From positions 1,612,001 through 1,676,000 of the forward strand of contig JAEVLN010000010.1 of assembly GCA_018350325.1 (NCBI GenBank): a DNA stretch of 64,000 bases. The letters are read 5' to 3'. Positions within the stretch are counted from its first letter, which is position 1; each line of letters starts with the position of its first letter. The position numbers were made by a program, and so were the translations under genes. Shown piece after piece: positions 42,376-52,336 of this stretch. The DNA is from Globodera rostochiensis. Lineage: Eukaryota; Nematoda; Chromadorea; Rhabditida; Heteroderidae. The notes below the pieces were generated by a model. That model was given only the letters and a program-made list of their open reading frames with translations. It ran no database searches and was not told the DNA's origin.

Positions 42376-44593
42376 ATGGAAAATTGCGGAGATCTTCCAA
42401 AGAGTTGTTTAATGGCTGCCGCAATATTTTCAACAATTTCTTTTGCGGCACTTCTCATTGGTGTGCCACTGATGCTCAACGATGTGGCAACACTTCAATT
42501 CGAGTTGGCCCAACAACAAAAAATATACAAAGAAATGGTGATTGAGATTACCTAATTTACTTTTTTAAAAATGAGAAATGCCAATTTAAAATTGAAAAAT
42601 ATTTTAGAGCAATAATATGTGGCACGATGTTATGGGACAAAGTGAAATGATCCAAATGGAGCGTGCCAATGCCAATGTTCGATCACGTCGACAATGTATA
42701 ATTAATTTATACATAACTAAAAAAAAAAACTATACATTTTTTGTATTTCAAAAATTTGCAACCACTTTTTGAGCTCTTCATTAATTATACGTAAAGAAAG
42801 GAAAGCTTTTTAATATTTTATTAAAATTTAGACGACCATTTTCTTAACGATGGTGACATCACCGGCGGCAACTGTGCCCAAGGTCCACAAGGAGCGTCCG
42901 GTACACCGGGCGAGCCTGGCCAAGATGGCACCGCCGGCGTGCCCGGGGCGCCGGGGCAGCCCGGCATGGCACTACCACCACTAAACGAATTCGCACCAGC
43001 TGCTGCTTCTGCCTACAAATTGGAGGAGGCAACAGGTGCATCTGCAACCAATGCCGGCGGCGTCACTGTGCCGGCAGTGGTAGTTACAGTGGCGCACAGC
43101 TTGGCATGTGGAAAATGGTAAATTTAAAAATTACAAATTTTTTTGAAATTCTTCATTAAAGCCCGTCTGGACCGCCTGGACCACCAGGCTATAAGGGAAA
43201 GCGTGGCCCTCGCGGCGAGAAAGGGCCCAAAGGTACATACCCAAGTAAATGGAGCAATTTTAAATGTTTAATTGTTTCAGGAGAATTTGGTCCACCAGGG
43301 CGTGATGGATTGCTTGGTACCAACTTGTAAACCAGGGGATGTAACCGGATTCCGGATTTTAAGGAAATTTTTGGGTCCGGAATGCCAGACTCCAAAAGTT
43401 TTTGGCAAAAAATCCTGAAATTATCCGGAAATTTGAACAAAGAATTGGCGAATTTTTCGTAGGTTTGGATCAGTACTTCAGCCAATAACCCTTGAAATCT
43501 GCTAAACATATTGAAGAAAAGTGTAAATTTTAATAGTTTTTGTAATTATTATTAGCCAGAAATATTTTTTAAATTTGAAAACTCAAAAATTTTTTAATTT
43601 TTTAGTTTAGTGACATTTTTTCCGAAATTCCGATTTTTGTATTCCGAATATTTTTTGACATCCGGCTACATCTCTGTTGCTAATTAAAATTTTTTAATTA
43701 AATAACAACTCTTGAAAAATGTATAGGAGATGAGGGTCCAGAAGGGGAAATCGGACATCAAGGCGACATTGGTGAAGCTGGGCCTAAAGGACCACCGGGC
43801 GAGGACGGCATTGGGTATTCCCGTGGTTTGCCGGGTTCGCAGGGCGAGATTGGCACACCGGGGCCGGTTGGTGACGAAGGTCCGCCCGGTGAACGTGGCG
43901 ATGATGCGCAGCCTGGTACAATTTTCAAACATTTATATATAAACTTTTAAGAATTTTTATAAAAATAAAAATAATTTTCGTTTCTTTTAGGCATCCCCGG
44001 AGAGCCAGGCCCACAAGGACCACCGGGCGAGCAGGGCAAAGACGGTTTTCCTGGAGCGCCGGGACCACTTGGAGCCCAAGGCAAGTGGAGCAAAAATTTA
44101 AAAAATTTACTTATTGAAATAAAAAAATATAAATTTTTAAATTTCAGGAGCCGACGCGGAATATTGTCCTTGTCCAGAACGGTCTGATGGTCAGCCACTG
44201 GAACATGTGAAGTCCGGTCAACCTGAAAGTTCAGCTGCAATTTCATCTGGTGGAGTTGGAGGTGCACCTCATTTAATCAAAATTCTTTGTTTTTTGTAAC
44301 AATAAAGGCAAATGTTACTAAAAAATATTAAAATCCATGTTTTTTATGGAATGAGACTGTTCAAAAAGAGCAACATTTTTACGGAGGCTATAGTTAATAC
44401 TTACAATCAAACGATTTTAATTTGCCATTTTGTTGATTTTTTTTTTGTTAATTAGATCATTAAGAACTGTTCAAAAAATATTTCAGCTTATCCACACGTT
44501 GAAGCCGCCGCGTTTCCTGAGGGATACCAAAGCTATTATTCCTATAGCAAGATGACGCATGCCAACTCACTCAGACGACGTCATCTTAGATGA
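42376..44593 (+). CDS. Cuticle collagen with Ala/Thr-rich insert
   Basis: Nine exons join in phase: 42376-42537, 42608-42695, 42832-43117, 43162-43232, 43281-43316, 43727-43915, 43991-44080, 44148-44261 and 44487-44593 (TGA), giving 380 residues. Residues 13-32 are a signal anchor. RSRRQ at the second/third exon junction matches the subtilisin-like processing site found before collagen domains. Gly-X-Y runs begin at NCAQGPQG. A non-collagenous insert rich in Ala, Thr and Val follows the first run and ends in CGKC; then PSGPPGPPG and further Gly-X-Y blocks; a CPCPE knot; and a Tyr/Ser/His-rich tail ending in RRRHLR. The intron after 44080 has a good GC donor (GCAAGT). The long intron 43317-43726 holds a degraded TIR element. 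It is not a copy of the 34062 collagen. Confidence 0.9.
43335..43678. mobile_element. Degraded TIR element in a collagen intron
   Basis: CAGGGGATGTAACCGGATTCC at the left (first part) and CCGGCTACATCTCTG at the right are imperfect inverted ends typical of the MITEs in this window. Flanks resemble each other only loosely (TTGTAAAC, TTGCTAAT), so it is an old copy. Confidence 0.55.
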
Positions 44594-45412
44594 ACTTGCT
44601 TATTTTCACCTTCAATTTTGATAAACAATAAGGAATTTAATTTCATAGAGTTTCAAGATATTTAATGCATAATTTGTGTATCTTTGTTTAAATATTTAAT
44701 ATATTTTAAAGCGAATACTACTCTAGGTAGGTATTACATTTTTCCAACGAATTTGTGTTGCAAAATATTTTTTAGAAAATTTTCCTGCGTGCATTTTTAT
44801 AAATTTGGCAAAAACTTTGTTCAAACAACAGAAAGGTTGAGGAAAGTTAAAAGAATTAATTTGCAAAGAGAGCAAGCAAGCAATTTGATTAAATTGAAAA
44901 TTTTTGCTGGTTTTTGCAATAACGCCCAATGAAAATTATTTAAAATTTAGGCATTTTCTTTAATTCCTTACTAAAAATGCAATTCTTTGACCTCCATTTC
45001 TTGTCTGTTACACTTTTCAATATTTTCCATTAAATTATGTTGACACATTCTCATTGAATGAATTCAAAACTTTTTTGGGTCAAACAAAAATCCAACTGCG
45101 TTCTCGCAAATTGTCGTTTATAAGGAAGGCATTTAAAAGTTGAAGGTTTAAACAATATTTTTTACCAATAAAATTTAAAAAAAATAAATGCTCAACCAAT
45201 TTTTCTTATATGAAGCTAATTTTTAAAGCAATTATTAACAACATTCTCGACCTAAAATCCGGAATTTACAAAAATGCTAAACCGCTTTATTACCTATTTT
45301 TATGTGACAAAAATTGTTCACACGATTTAATAAAATGGCTAAAATTAAAAATATTTTTTTAAAAACAACTTTTTTCTCATGTCAATTTATTTTAAATTTA
45401 AGATTTAAAGCA
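44594..45412. other. Intergenic, AT-rich
   Basis: No convincing gene; an 82-codon frame at 44684-44932 has no feature. Presumed promoter of the Tyr/Gly-rich gene at 45413. Confidence 0.5.
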
Positions 45413-45766
45413 ATGTCGTCCATAATGTTCGGCCTGCTCATGTTAATTCTGCTCCTTTCTTGTGTTGACAATGTTGCCGCACGCAGATACGGTTACGGTT
45501 CACGTTATGGGTACGGTAACGGTTATGGTTCTTCACGCTACGGCTACGGTAACCGTTATGGTTCTTCACGCTACGGCTACGGTAACCGTTATGGTTCTTC
45601 ACGCTACGGCTACGGTTACTATGGACAACAGCGTTACGGTGTTGGCGGATGTGGAGGTTGGACACGGTATCACTCATGGAGATATTCGCCTAGCATAAAT
45701 TGGGGAGGAGGACACGGCGGAGGCGGGGGAGGCGGCGGCGGTATGTGGGGAGGTGATTTTGTTTAA
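45413..45766 (+). CDS. Secreted Tyr/Gly/Arg-rich repeat peptide
   Basis: A 117-residue protein. Residues 1-22 are a signal peptide (MFGLLMLILLLSCVDNVAA) cleaved before RRYGYG. The mature part has three near-identical 13-residue repeats of the form YGYGNRYGSSR, then a stretch with one Cys (GVGGCGGW), and a poly-Gly tail ending in MWGGDFV. The composition is like that of YGGW/GYGG peptides (neuropeptide-like or caenacin-type antimicrobial peptides) and of cuticular or eggshell Gly/Tyr-rich proteins; sequence alone does not decide. The start at 45413 is chosen because it begins the signal peptide; an in-frame ATG at 45335 exists upstream. The repeat is conserved at DNA level, so copy number may vary between individuals. 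Confidence 0.8.
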   Translation: MSSIMFGLLMLILLLSCVDNVAARRYGYGSRYGYGNGYGSSRYGYGNRYGSSRYGYGNRYGSSRYGYGYYGQQRYGVGGCGGWTRYHSWRYSPSINWGGGHGGGGGGGGGMWGGDFV

Positions 45767-46448
45767 ACATTCTACCCCTTGTTGTTGTCCCTTTTTATTC
45801 TGGTTGTTTAAAAATGTAAAACGATTTTAGAATTTTTTTTTTTGAATTTAGGAAATTCCTTATATGCCTATTCCAATTAGGATTGACAGCACAACGTCAA
45901 AAGTTTTAGTTAAATAGTCAATTTCGCCCCAAACCCCATTTTGCAGCTTTTCGAGGTTTTTAGTTGAAAACCCCTCGAAAACTTTGTGGGGAATTTTTGT
46001 CCCCGAATTCAACCCCGACATCGGGGGATGCCAACTCTAATTCCAATCCATTGAAAATCTAATTCAGATTGTCATTGCGCATCGGCTGGATGCTTAGTGA
46101 CCATAAACTGTGATGGATGAGCGGACTGGTTGAAAAAATGTTGAATTAAAACGTGTCCCCAATATGCCAGCAAAACTGTGATTTAAAACAATTTTAATAT
46201 CTCCATTGATCGACGGCATTCTTTTACCATTATGTAAATTTAAAATAAATTGAAGAACGCAATACAATTTGACTAAAATAAAAAGAATAGAAACTGAAAT
46301 CGGTTTGGCCGATCTCAAAATTTTTCAATTTTTGGCACGAATTTTTTGTGCAGCCCCCTGCTATTTTGGGTGTTTGAAACAAAAAACTCGTTTTTTGTAA
46401 TGAAAAAACATTCCATAAATACAATTACTGAACACATCGAATTTTGGT
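45767..46448. other. Intergenic between convergent genes
   Basis: No gene. It contains a CCCCGA-type repeat patch near 45920-46040. It separates the 3' ends of the Tyr/Gly-rich (+) gene and the stomatin-like (-) gene. Confidence 0.5.
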
Positions 46449-49034
46449 TTAATTTTTTGATGTATGTTTGGCGCCGGCATCCGCAATTTTTCCGTAGATG
46501 CTCATCGCCTGAGTCACCATTCCGCTGATGTCCGAGCTGTTTGACGGAATAATCAATGTGTTGGAGGACTTGGCCAAGTTGGCGAATGCCTAAAAACAAC
46601 ACGAATTTTCAATTAAAAATGCCTTTAGTGTAAAAATTGCCAACAAAAATTTTTTTAACAAAAAAATAAAATTAACAACAAAAAAAAAAGATTCACCTTC
46701 ACATAATTGTCGGCCGTCACAAATGCCGCGGCACTGGTTCCACCAACTTTCTCAATGCCTTCTGCCATCCGTTCTAACGCTTTCGCGCGCGCTTCCGCCT
46801 CTGTCTCGATGGCACGTGCCAAGCCACGGCTTCTGATCACCTGCTGCTGCTCGTCCGCCTCCGCCAATACAATGCACGACGTCTTCTCACTGTCAGCTGA
46901 TTTTGCCAGTCCCAAAGCCATGTTTACCTTAATAACAAAAAATAGTTTTTATGTTTAATTTATTAATTTAATTATTAATTTAAAAATTATATATGAATAT
47001 ATATTGCTTTGATTTGCATGTCTGCTTCCGACTCCAAAATACGTTGAATTTTCTCGGCCTCTGCCGCCTTTGCCAAGCCCATCGATTTGTTCACCTGCGG
47101 GGATGGGGGGGGGGGTACCGGATGATCAATTGTTTCTTTTCTTTTTCTTTCGTAAATTTAAGGCATTTTTGGTTCATTTTTTAATTAAAACAACACAAAT
47201 TCAATTACATGTTTGCTTAATTAAAACAACAAAAATTCAATTACATTTTTGCTTTTGTTCAAATGTCTGCAAATTATTTTTGGATGCATGCAAAACATTA
47301 CGGACGGTTCACACCTGCTCCTGCATTTGGGCTTCGGAGCGCAGAATTCGAGCCTGCTTTTCACCCTCCGCACGGTTCTTTTCCGCCTCGCAGATGCCCT
47401 CTGATTCCAAAATTGCGGCACGTTTCTTTCGCTCCGCCTCAACTTGCATCTAGACGCAAAACAAAAAAGCAGATTGCAAGATTATGAACAAAATGTCGAG
47501 ACACGGAAATCGATCATCGAAAGATGACTGACTGTCCTCGAGATTGCCAAACTCGACTATAAAAGAATCTCGAGCAGTGCTTGTCTTAAGTCAAAAACAG
47601 AGAAAAAGATTAAAGGATTGGGTAGATGAAGGGATTCCGGTCCTGATCGAATGGGATTATCCAGGTTTTTAAAATTCCGATCCCGTTTTAGTAACCCGGC
47701 AGTCGTATCTGGATCAGAGGTCCGGGATCCCGGTCCTGAGATTTTTATGCACCCCTTAAATTTGACATTCTGGCGAAATAATTGTTTTTTTGGATCGGCG
47801 CTAAGAAATAATTTTACTTTCATGGCACGCTGAATTTCCGGTGGCATGTTCATTGTGCCTAAAAATGGTTAAAAAAATTATGAAACCCAAAATAGAATAT
47901 ATTATTTAAACTTACGAATTTCGTAACGAAGACAAATTAGGCCCCATGGTGAAGCGGATTCCTTGATGCCTTCTTAATATAGTAATTAATTAAAAATATT
48001 AAATCTTTGATAAAAAACGAACCAACAATTGCCATGTTTAGGTTGGCCCGTTCGTGGAAGACGTTATCCAACATCAGTTTTCCAACTTCGGCACGCATTA
48101 CGGTTTGTGCCAGCTGACTAATCGCATATTCGGGATCTTGCGCTCCGTAGGAAGCCGTAAATTTTAATGTAAAATAAAAACTAAGTAACAAAACTTTTGT
48201 AAATTAAATAAAATAAATTTAATAGTTATTAAAATATTAATTTATATGTTACGGTAAATTTGGGATCGGTTAATTCTGGAATTTCCCGGTAAATTTTCAT
48301 GAGTAAAATAAAAAGAATCATTTAGGGGGAAAAGCCTAGCGGTTCAAAACTTTTTAAAAAAAGTTCAATGTGAAAAAGCACGCAAAATCGAGGGTTTGGA
48401 TAGTTTTATTGAAATAACTTTTTTATGAATTCTCAAATTGAGCTTTGGCTTAAAAATAGCTTTAGTGCTTTCGAATTGCATCTTGGTTGTTTTTTTGGTT
48501 AAGTTTAAACAAAGTTATAGCTTTTCAAACGTGCTAACATTAGCATTTCCCAAATTTCCCGGTAAATTCCGGAATTTCCCGCTCAAAGCTACCAGGAAGT
48601 TCCGGATTTACTGATTTCCCAAATTTACCGTTACATATATAAGCACCATAATGCCACAAACAAATACAAACAAATAACCATAAGGATTCATTCAAATGCC
48701 AAACTGTTTAAACACCTTGTACGGGTCCACCACTTGCACATAAAGAATGGCATCCAAATCCAGTTGGACATTGTCCTTGGTGATCGCTTCTTGTTGAGGG
48801 ATTTCGATGCACATCTCTTTCAGACAGTGCTGATACCGGATCACGTCGATGAACGGTGCCACAATGTGCATTCCCTACAAATAAAATAAATTAAATTATT
48901 ATTTAAATTTATAAATTAACCGAGTCAAGAATGCGATTGAATTTTCCAGCGCGCTCCACAACCCAGGCATACTGGTGGGGCACAAAATGTATAATTGTGT
49001 TGAATTTGCTGCCTTTAAAATGTCGTGAGCGCAT
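46449..49034 (-). CDS. stl-1: Stomatin-like protein 2 (band 7/SPFH)
   Basis: STOML2 is a mitochondrial inner-membrane scaffold binding cardiolipin and prohibitins. Nine (-) exons in phase: 48921-49034, 48716-48874, 48023-48155, 47916-47969, 47818-47858, 47315-47449, 47008-47094, 46697-46927 and 46449-46589 (TAA), 364 residues. Landmarks: FVPHQYAWVVERAGKFNRIL, the LDLDAILYVQVVDPYK stretch, ASYGAQDPEYAISQLAQTVM, RAEVGKLMLDNVFHER, coiled-coil QVEAERKKRAAILESEG, and C-terminal SNTLIIPSNSSDISGMVTQ. Two exons (47008 and 46697) start with similar VN.xxGLAKxA stretches, suggesting a lengthened coiled coil. The visible start lacks an obvious mitochondrial presequence; a 5' exon may be missing. The intron after 47008 needs a GC donor, and the acceptor before 48155 reads CG instead of AG, although coding resumes exactly there. 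Confidence 0.9.
48247..48645. mobile_element. TIR element in a stomatin-like intron
   Basis: ACGGTAAATTTGGGA at the left and TCCCAAATTTACCGT at the right are perfect 15-base inverted repeats, embedded in TATATGT-like flanks. A second copy of CCCGGTAAATTT words lies inside each end. It occupies most of the intron 48156-48715. No coding capacity. Confidence 0.75.
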
Positions 49035-49754
49035 TCTTTTTTATTCTTAAAAATACAAATAAATTAATTTTAAATAATTATTTTAAGAATTAGCATTTCT
49101 TTTGAATACATTGTCCGTATCGATTTATACTATTTTAAAAATGTTGACCTTTTTGTTAAAAGACTTATTCAAAAATTCGTTGAAAATAAAATAAAGAAAA
49201 TTTAGGTTTTGTCAGAGTTTACATTTCAATTGTTCGCCAAATTCACATTAAATTCGGGAAGATTGACTGATGAAAAACTGGTTTTCTTCTACGAAATAGT
49301 TAAAATTAAGTGCATTGACAGGAAAAAGAAAATTATTTTTCTTTTAAATTTAATGACTGACAAGGGATCGGATTTATATGGATTAAAAATTGCGAAATAT
49401 GGACTTAAATATTGACCAAAAATCCCTAACATTTCAAAATATTAACCAAAAAGTAAGTATTGATTAAGGATGGGGACTAAAATTGTCATAAAATTTCTCT
49501 CGCACAATTGTAAATGATAATATTTTCACGTGATTTTAAATTTAAAAACTATAGTTATTATTAACATTATTGCATTTTTAGTTCAAGAAAGTCATTTTTA
49601 GGGGTTATTTTTGGGTAAGAAAAATTTTTTGATTATTAAAAGTGCATTTTTATTTTTAAATACTAACGGTAAAATCTGAAAATCCGGACCAGAATAAATG
49701 ACACATTTGATGAACCAACAAAATTATTATTTTTTAATTTTATTAAAATCAAAT

Positions 49755-49973
49755 TTAAAGGAATAAAATTGCAAAATGAATGAATATGTATAGAATAGGA
49801 ATGGCCGGCCGGCGATTCTTCCGTTTTATTGCTTTGGGGCGGATGGCTCTGGGGGAAACATATCGATTTGTGGGTAAAAGAAATGTCCAAACCAACTGCG
49901 CCACCACCAGCAGAACAATTTTGAAATTAACACACGAAAACAATGAAAAAAAAGCGAAATTATCTAAAAACAA
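49755..49973 (-). CDS. Possible short secreted basic peptide
   Basis: A 72-codon (-) frame with a hydrophobic stretch (FKIVLLVVAQLVWTFLLPT) and a following basic region (RAIRPKAIKRKNRRPAIP). The KR/RR pairs resemble prohormone processing sites, so a neuropeptide precursor is conceivable. An overlapping (+) frame of 84 codons exists, and base composition does not separate the two. No homologue or splice signal supports it. Confidence 0.25.
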   Translation of the reverse strand: MFLDNFAFFSLFSCVNFKIVLLVVAQLVWTFLLPTNRYVSPRAIRPKAIKRKNRRPAIPILYIFIHFAILFL

Positions 49974-50096
49974 ATACCCTACAAAATATTACACAAATAT
50001 AATTTTACTCAGCCCTAAAAATACTAGGTTTTAAAAAAAGTTTTAATGCACGTTTTATTCAAAAGAGTTTTTGCTTGTATGTATGTATGTCTTTTT

Positions 50097-50755
50097 TTGC
50101 ATTGTATACAATTGAAACTGTTTTAAATTTGCATTGGATACAATTGAAACTGTTTTAATTTGCATTGTATACAATTGAAACTGTTTTATATTTGCATTGG
50201 ATACAATTGAAACTGTTTTAAATTTGCATTGTATACAATTAAAACTGTTTTAATTTGCATTGTATACAATTGAAACTGTTTTATATTTGCATTGGATACA
50301 ATTGAAACTGTTTTAAATTTGCATTGTATACAATTAAAACTGTTTTAATTTGCATTGTATACAATTGAAACTGTTTTATATTTGCATTGGATACAATTGA
50401 AACTGTTTTAAATTTGCATTGTATACAATTAAAACTGTTTTAATTTGCATTGTATAGAATTGAAACTGTTTTATATTTGCATTGTATACAATTGAAACTG
50501 TTTTAAATTTGTATTGTATACAATTACAACTGTTTTAATTTGCATTGTATACAATTGAAACTGTTTTATATGCATTGTATACAATTGAAACTGTTTTAAA
50601 TTTGTATTGTATACAATTAAAACTGTTTTAATTTGCATTGTATACAATTGAAACTGTTTTATATTTGCATTGTATACAATTGAAACTGTTTTATATTTGC
50701 ATTGTATACAATTGAAACTGTTTTAAATTTGTATTGTATAGAATTGACTGTTTTA
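50097..50755. repeat. About 31-bp minisatellite with palindromic core
   Basis: About 21 tandem copies of a unit near 31 bases, each carrying TTGCATTGTATACAATTG and AAACTGTTTTA. The core ATTGTATACAAT is a perfect 12-base palindrome. Three unit variants (GGATAC; GTATAC with AATTAAAAC; GTATAC ending TTTTATA) alternate in a 93-base higher-order repeat over the first two thirds. It lies between the stomatin-like gene and the orphan gene block, with no gene in it. Confidence 0.95.
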
Positions 50756-52336
50756 AATGTTTTTGTTTTTTTGTTACAAACTTATCCTTTATACGACCCC
50801 CTGCCCAATTGTTCTATTAAAATAGTCTTCCCGAGGGATAACATGGCCACAATAAATGTTTCAAACCCACGAAGGATAAACGGTGCTGGGTCGTTTCTTA
50901 AATGGACTGACTGTGTTGCGTTGGAAATACGATTTTGTAAAAGATTTAATTTTAATTGTAGCACTTTATTTTCTTTATCAAAAAAAGTCAATTTGTGTTA
51001 TATGTAAAGTTAAAATTCAAATTCACTATATTCTGAATTTGTTATGAATGAACTCAAATATATTTTTTGAAGCGTTCCAAAAATATTCGGATGAGGTGAA
51101 ACATGACGGAAAGGATAATTAATTAATATTATTCCGGAATAAATAGAATTGAAATTGGGCCAAAAAATGCCGAAATATGCGAATAAAGCTTTGCCCTTCC
51201 CGGAAGGTCGGGGCCAATTAGCATTTCTAAATAATCTAATGCTCAATTTATGTTATTCTAGGGCTCGGATTATATGCATTTTGCATATTTTTAGTCCAAT
51301 TAAGTTTCGATGTAATTAGCTCAAAAATGTTGTTATGTTGGTTTTTTTTTTGTTGACCATTTTAAATTTCATGTTTTGCATATTTTGGCATTTTTTTGAC
51401 TCAAAATTCATTAATAGAAATACAATACAAACAAAATTTTGCATATTTTGAGGATTTTTTTTTTGGCAAAAAAATTGTTAAAAATGTATATTTTGGCCAT
51501 TTTTGGTCCATATAAATCCGGGCCCTAGTTATTGTATTAGGGATGGGCGCCGACGACCTCAAAAAATTTCGGAAATCGGAATCCCGAGGCCTAAAAAAAT
51601 TTCGAAAATCGGAAGTGGGAAATCGGAAAATTTTTTAAACCAAAATTGGCCTATTTTTAAAAAATTTTCTCGGCGGCGTCTATCGGCTCCGCCGATACAA
51701 CCCTCTTCCCGCTAAAGAAAATAATTTTTGTAAATCGAGAAAAAAAAGAAAAATTTCCAAATTGTCATCAAAAGTTTTTTAATTGGGGTTTAATTTTTAT
51801 CCCGGTCTAAACGTGATTGAGACTAGGGAGATGCGGGGGCTCGGCGGTGCCGATAGGCGAGCCGGGAGAAATTTTGAACTTTTTGGCCCAATTTGTTAAG
51901 AGATTTGCAACGAAAATTTTAAAAAAAACTCAACTTTTTGAAGTTTTTTAGGAAAATGGGAGAGGTCCAGTGGCGCCGATAGGCGCCGCCAGGAAAATTT
52001 TATGACGATTTTAACGAAATTTGTTAACAAAATTGGTCCAAAAATTATCGATTTTTCCGAAAATTTTCGACTTTTTGCTACAAATTTCGGAAATCGGAAA
52101 GTCGGAAATCGGAATTCCGACCCCAAAAATGTCGGAAATCAATTCCGCCCATCCCTGATATGTATTGTTTTATTTAGTCCAATTGCCATTTTTTCCTAAA
52201 ATTCAAATTTGGGTCTATTACTGTTATTAACCCCAATGAATAGAAATGAAATTGTGCCAAAAAATGCCGAATATTTGCAATTAAGGCTTAAAAATCTTTC
52301 CCTCCCCCAAAAGGTCGCGCGGTTCAATTACCCTTT
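50756..52336. other. Intergenic, transposon-rich
   Basis: Contains a small gene remnant (51053-51123), a TIR element with ends TAGGGCTCGGAT and ATCCGGGCCCTA (about 51260-51530), and a second one from about 51539 (AGGGATGGGCG) to about 52157 (CGCCCATCCCT) that carries three GGCGGCGCC palindromes. Sequences near 51117-51230 and 52225-52330 are related copies of each other. Confidence 0.6.
51053..51123 (+). pseudogene. Remnant of the 52-55 kb orphan family
   Basis: A 23-codon (+) frame reads IFFEAFQKYSDEVKHDGKDN, closely matching IFFESFQKYSDEVKYAGKEQ encoded on the (-) strand within 53852-54332. No flanking exon is intact. It shows that this orphan family existed in an inverted second copy. Confidence 0.6.

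Noticed and set aside
49780..50034. 84-codon plus-strand frame
   Set aside because: Overlaps the minus-strand candidate peptide; no signal peptide or splice support on this strand.
50097..50755. CRISPR array
   Set aside because: Units are contiguous without unique spacers and the DNA is eukaryotic; it is a minisatellite.
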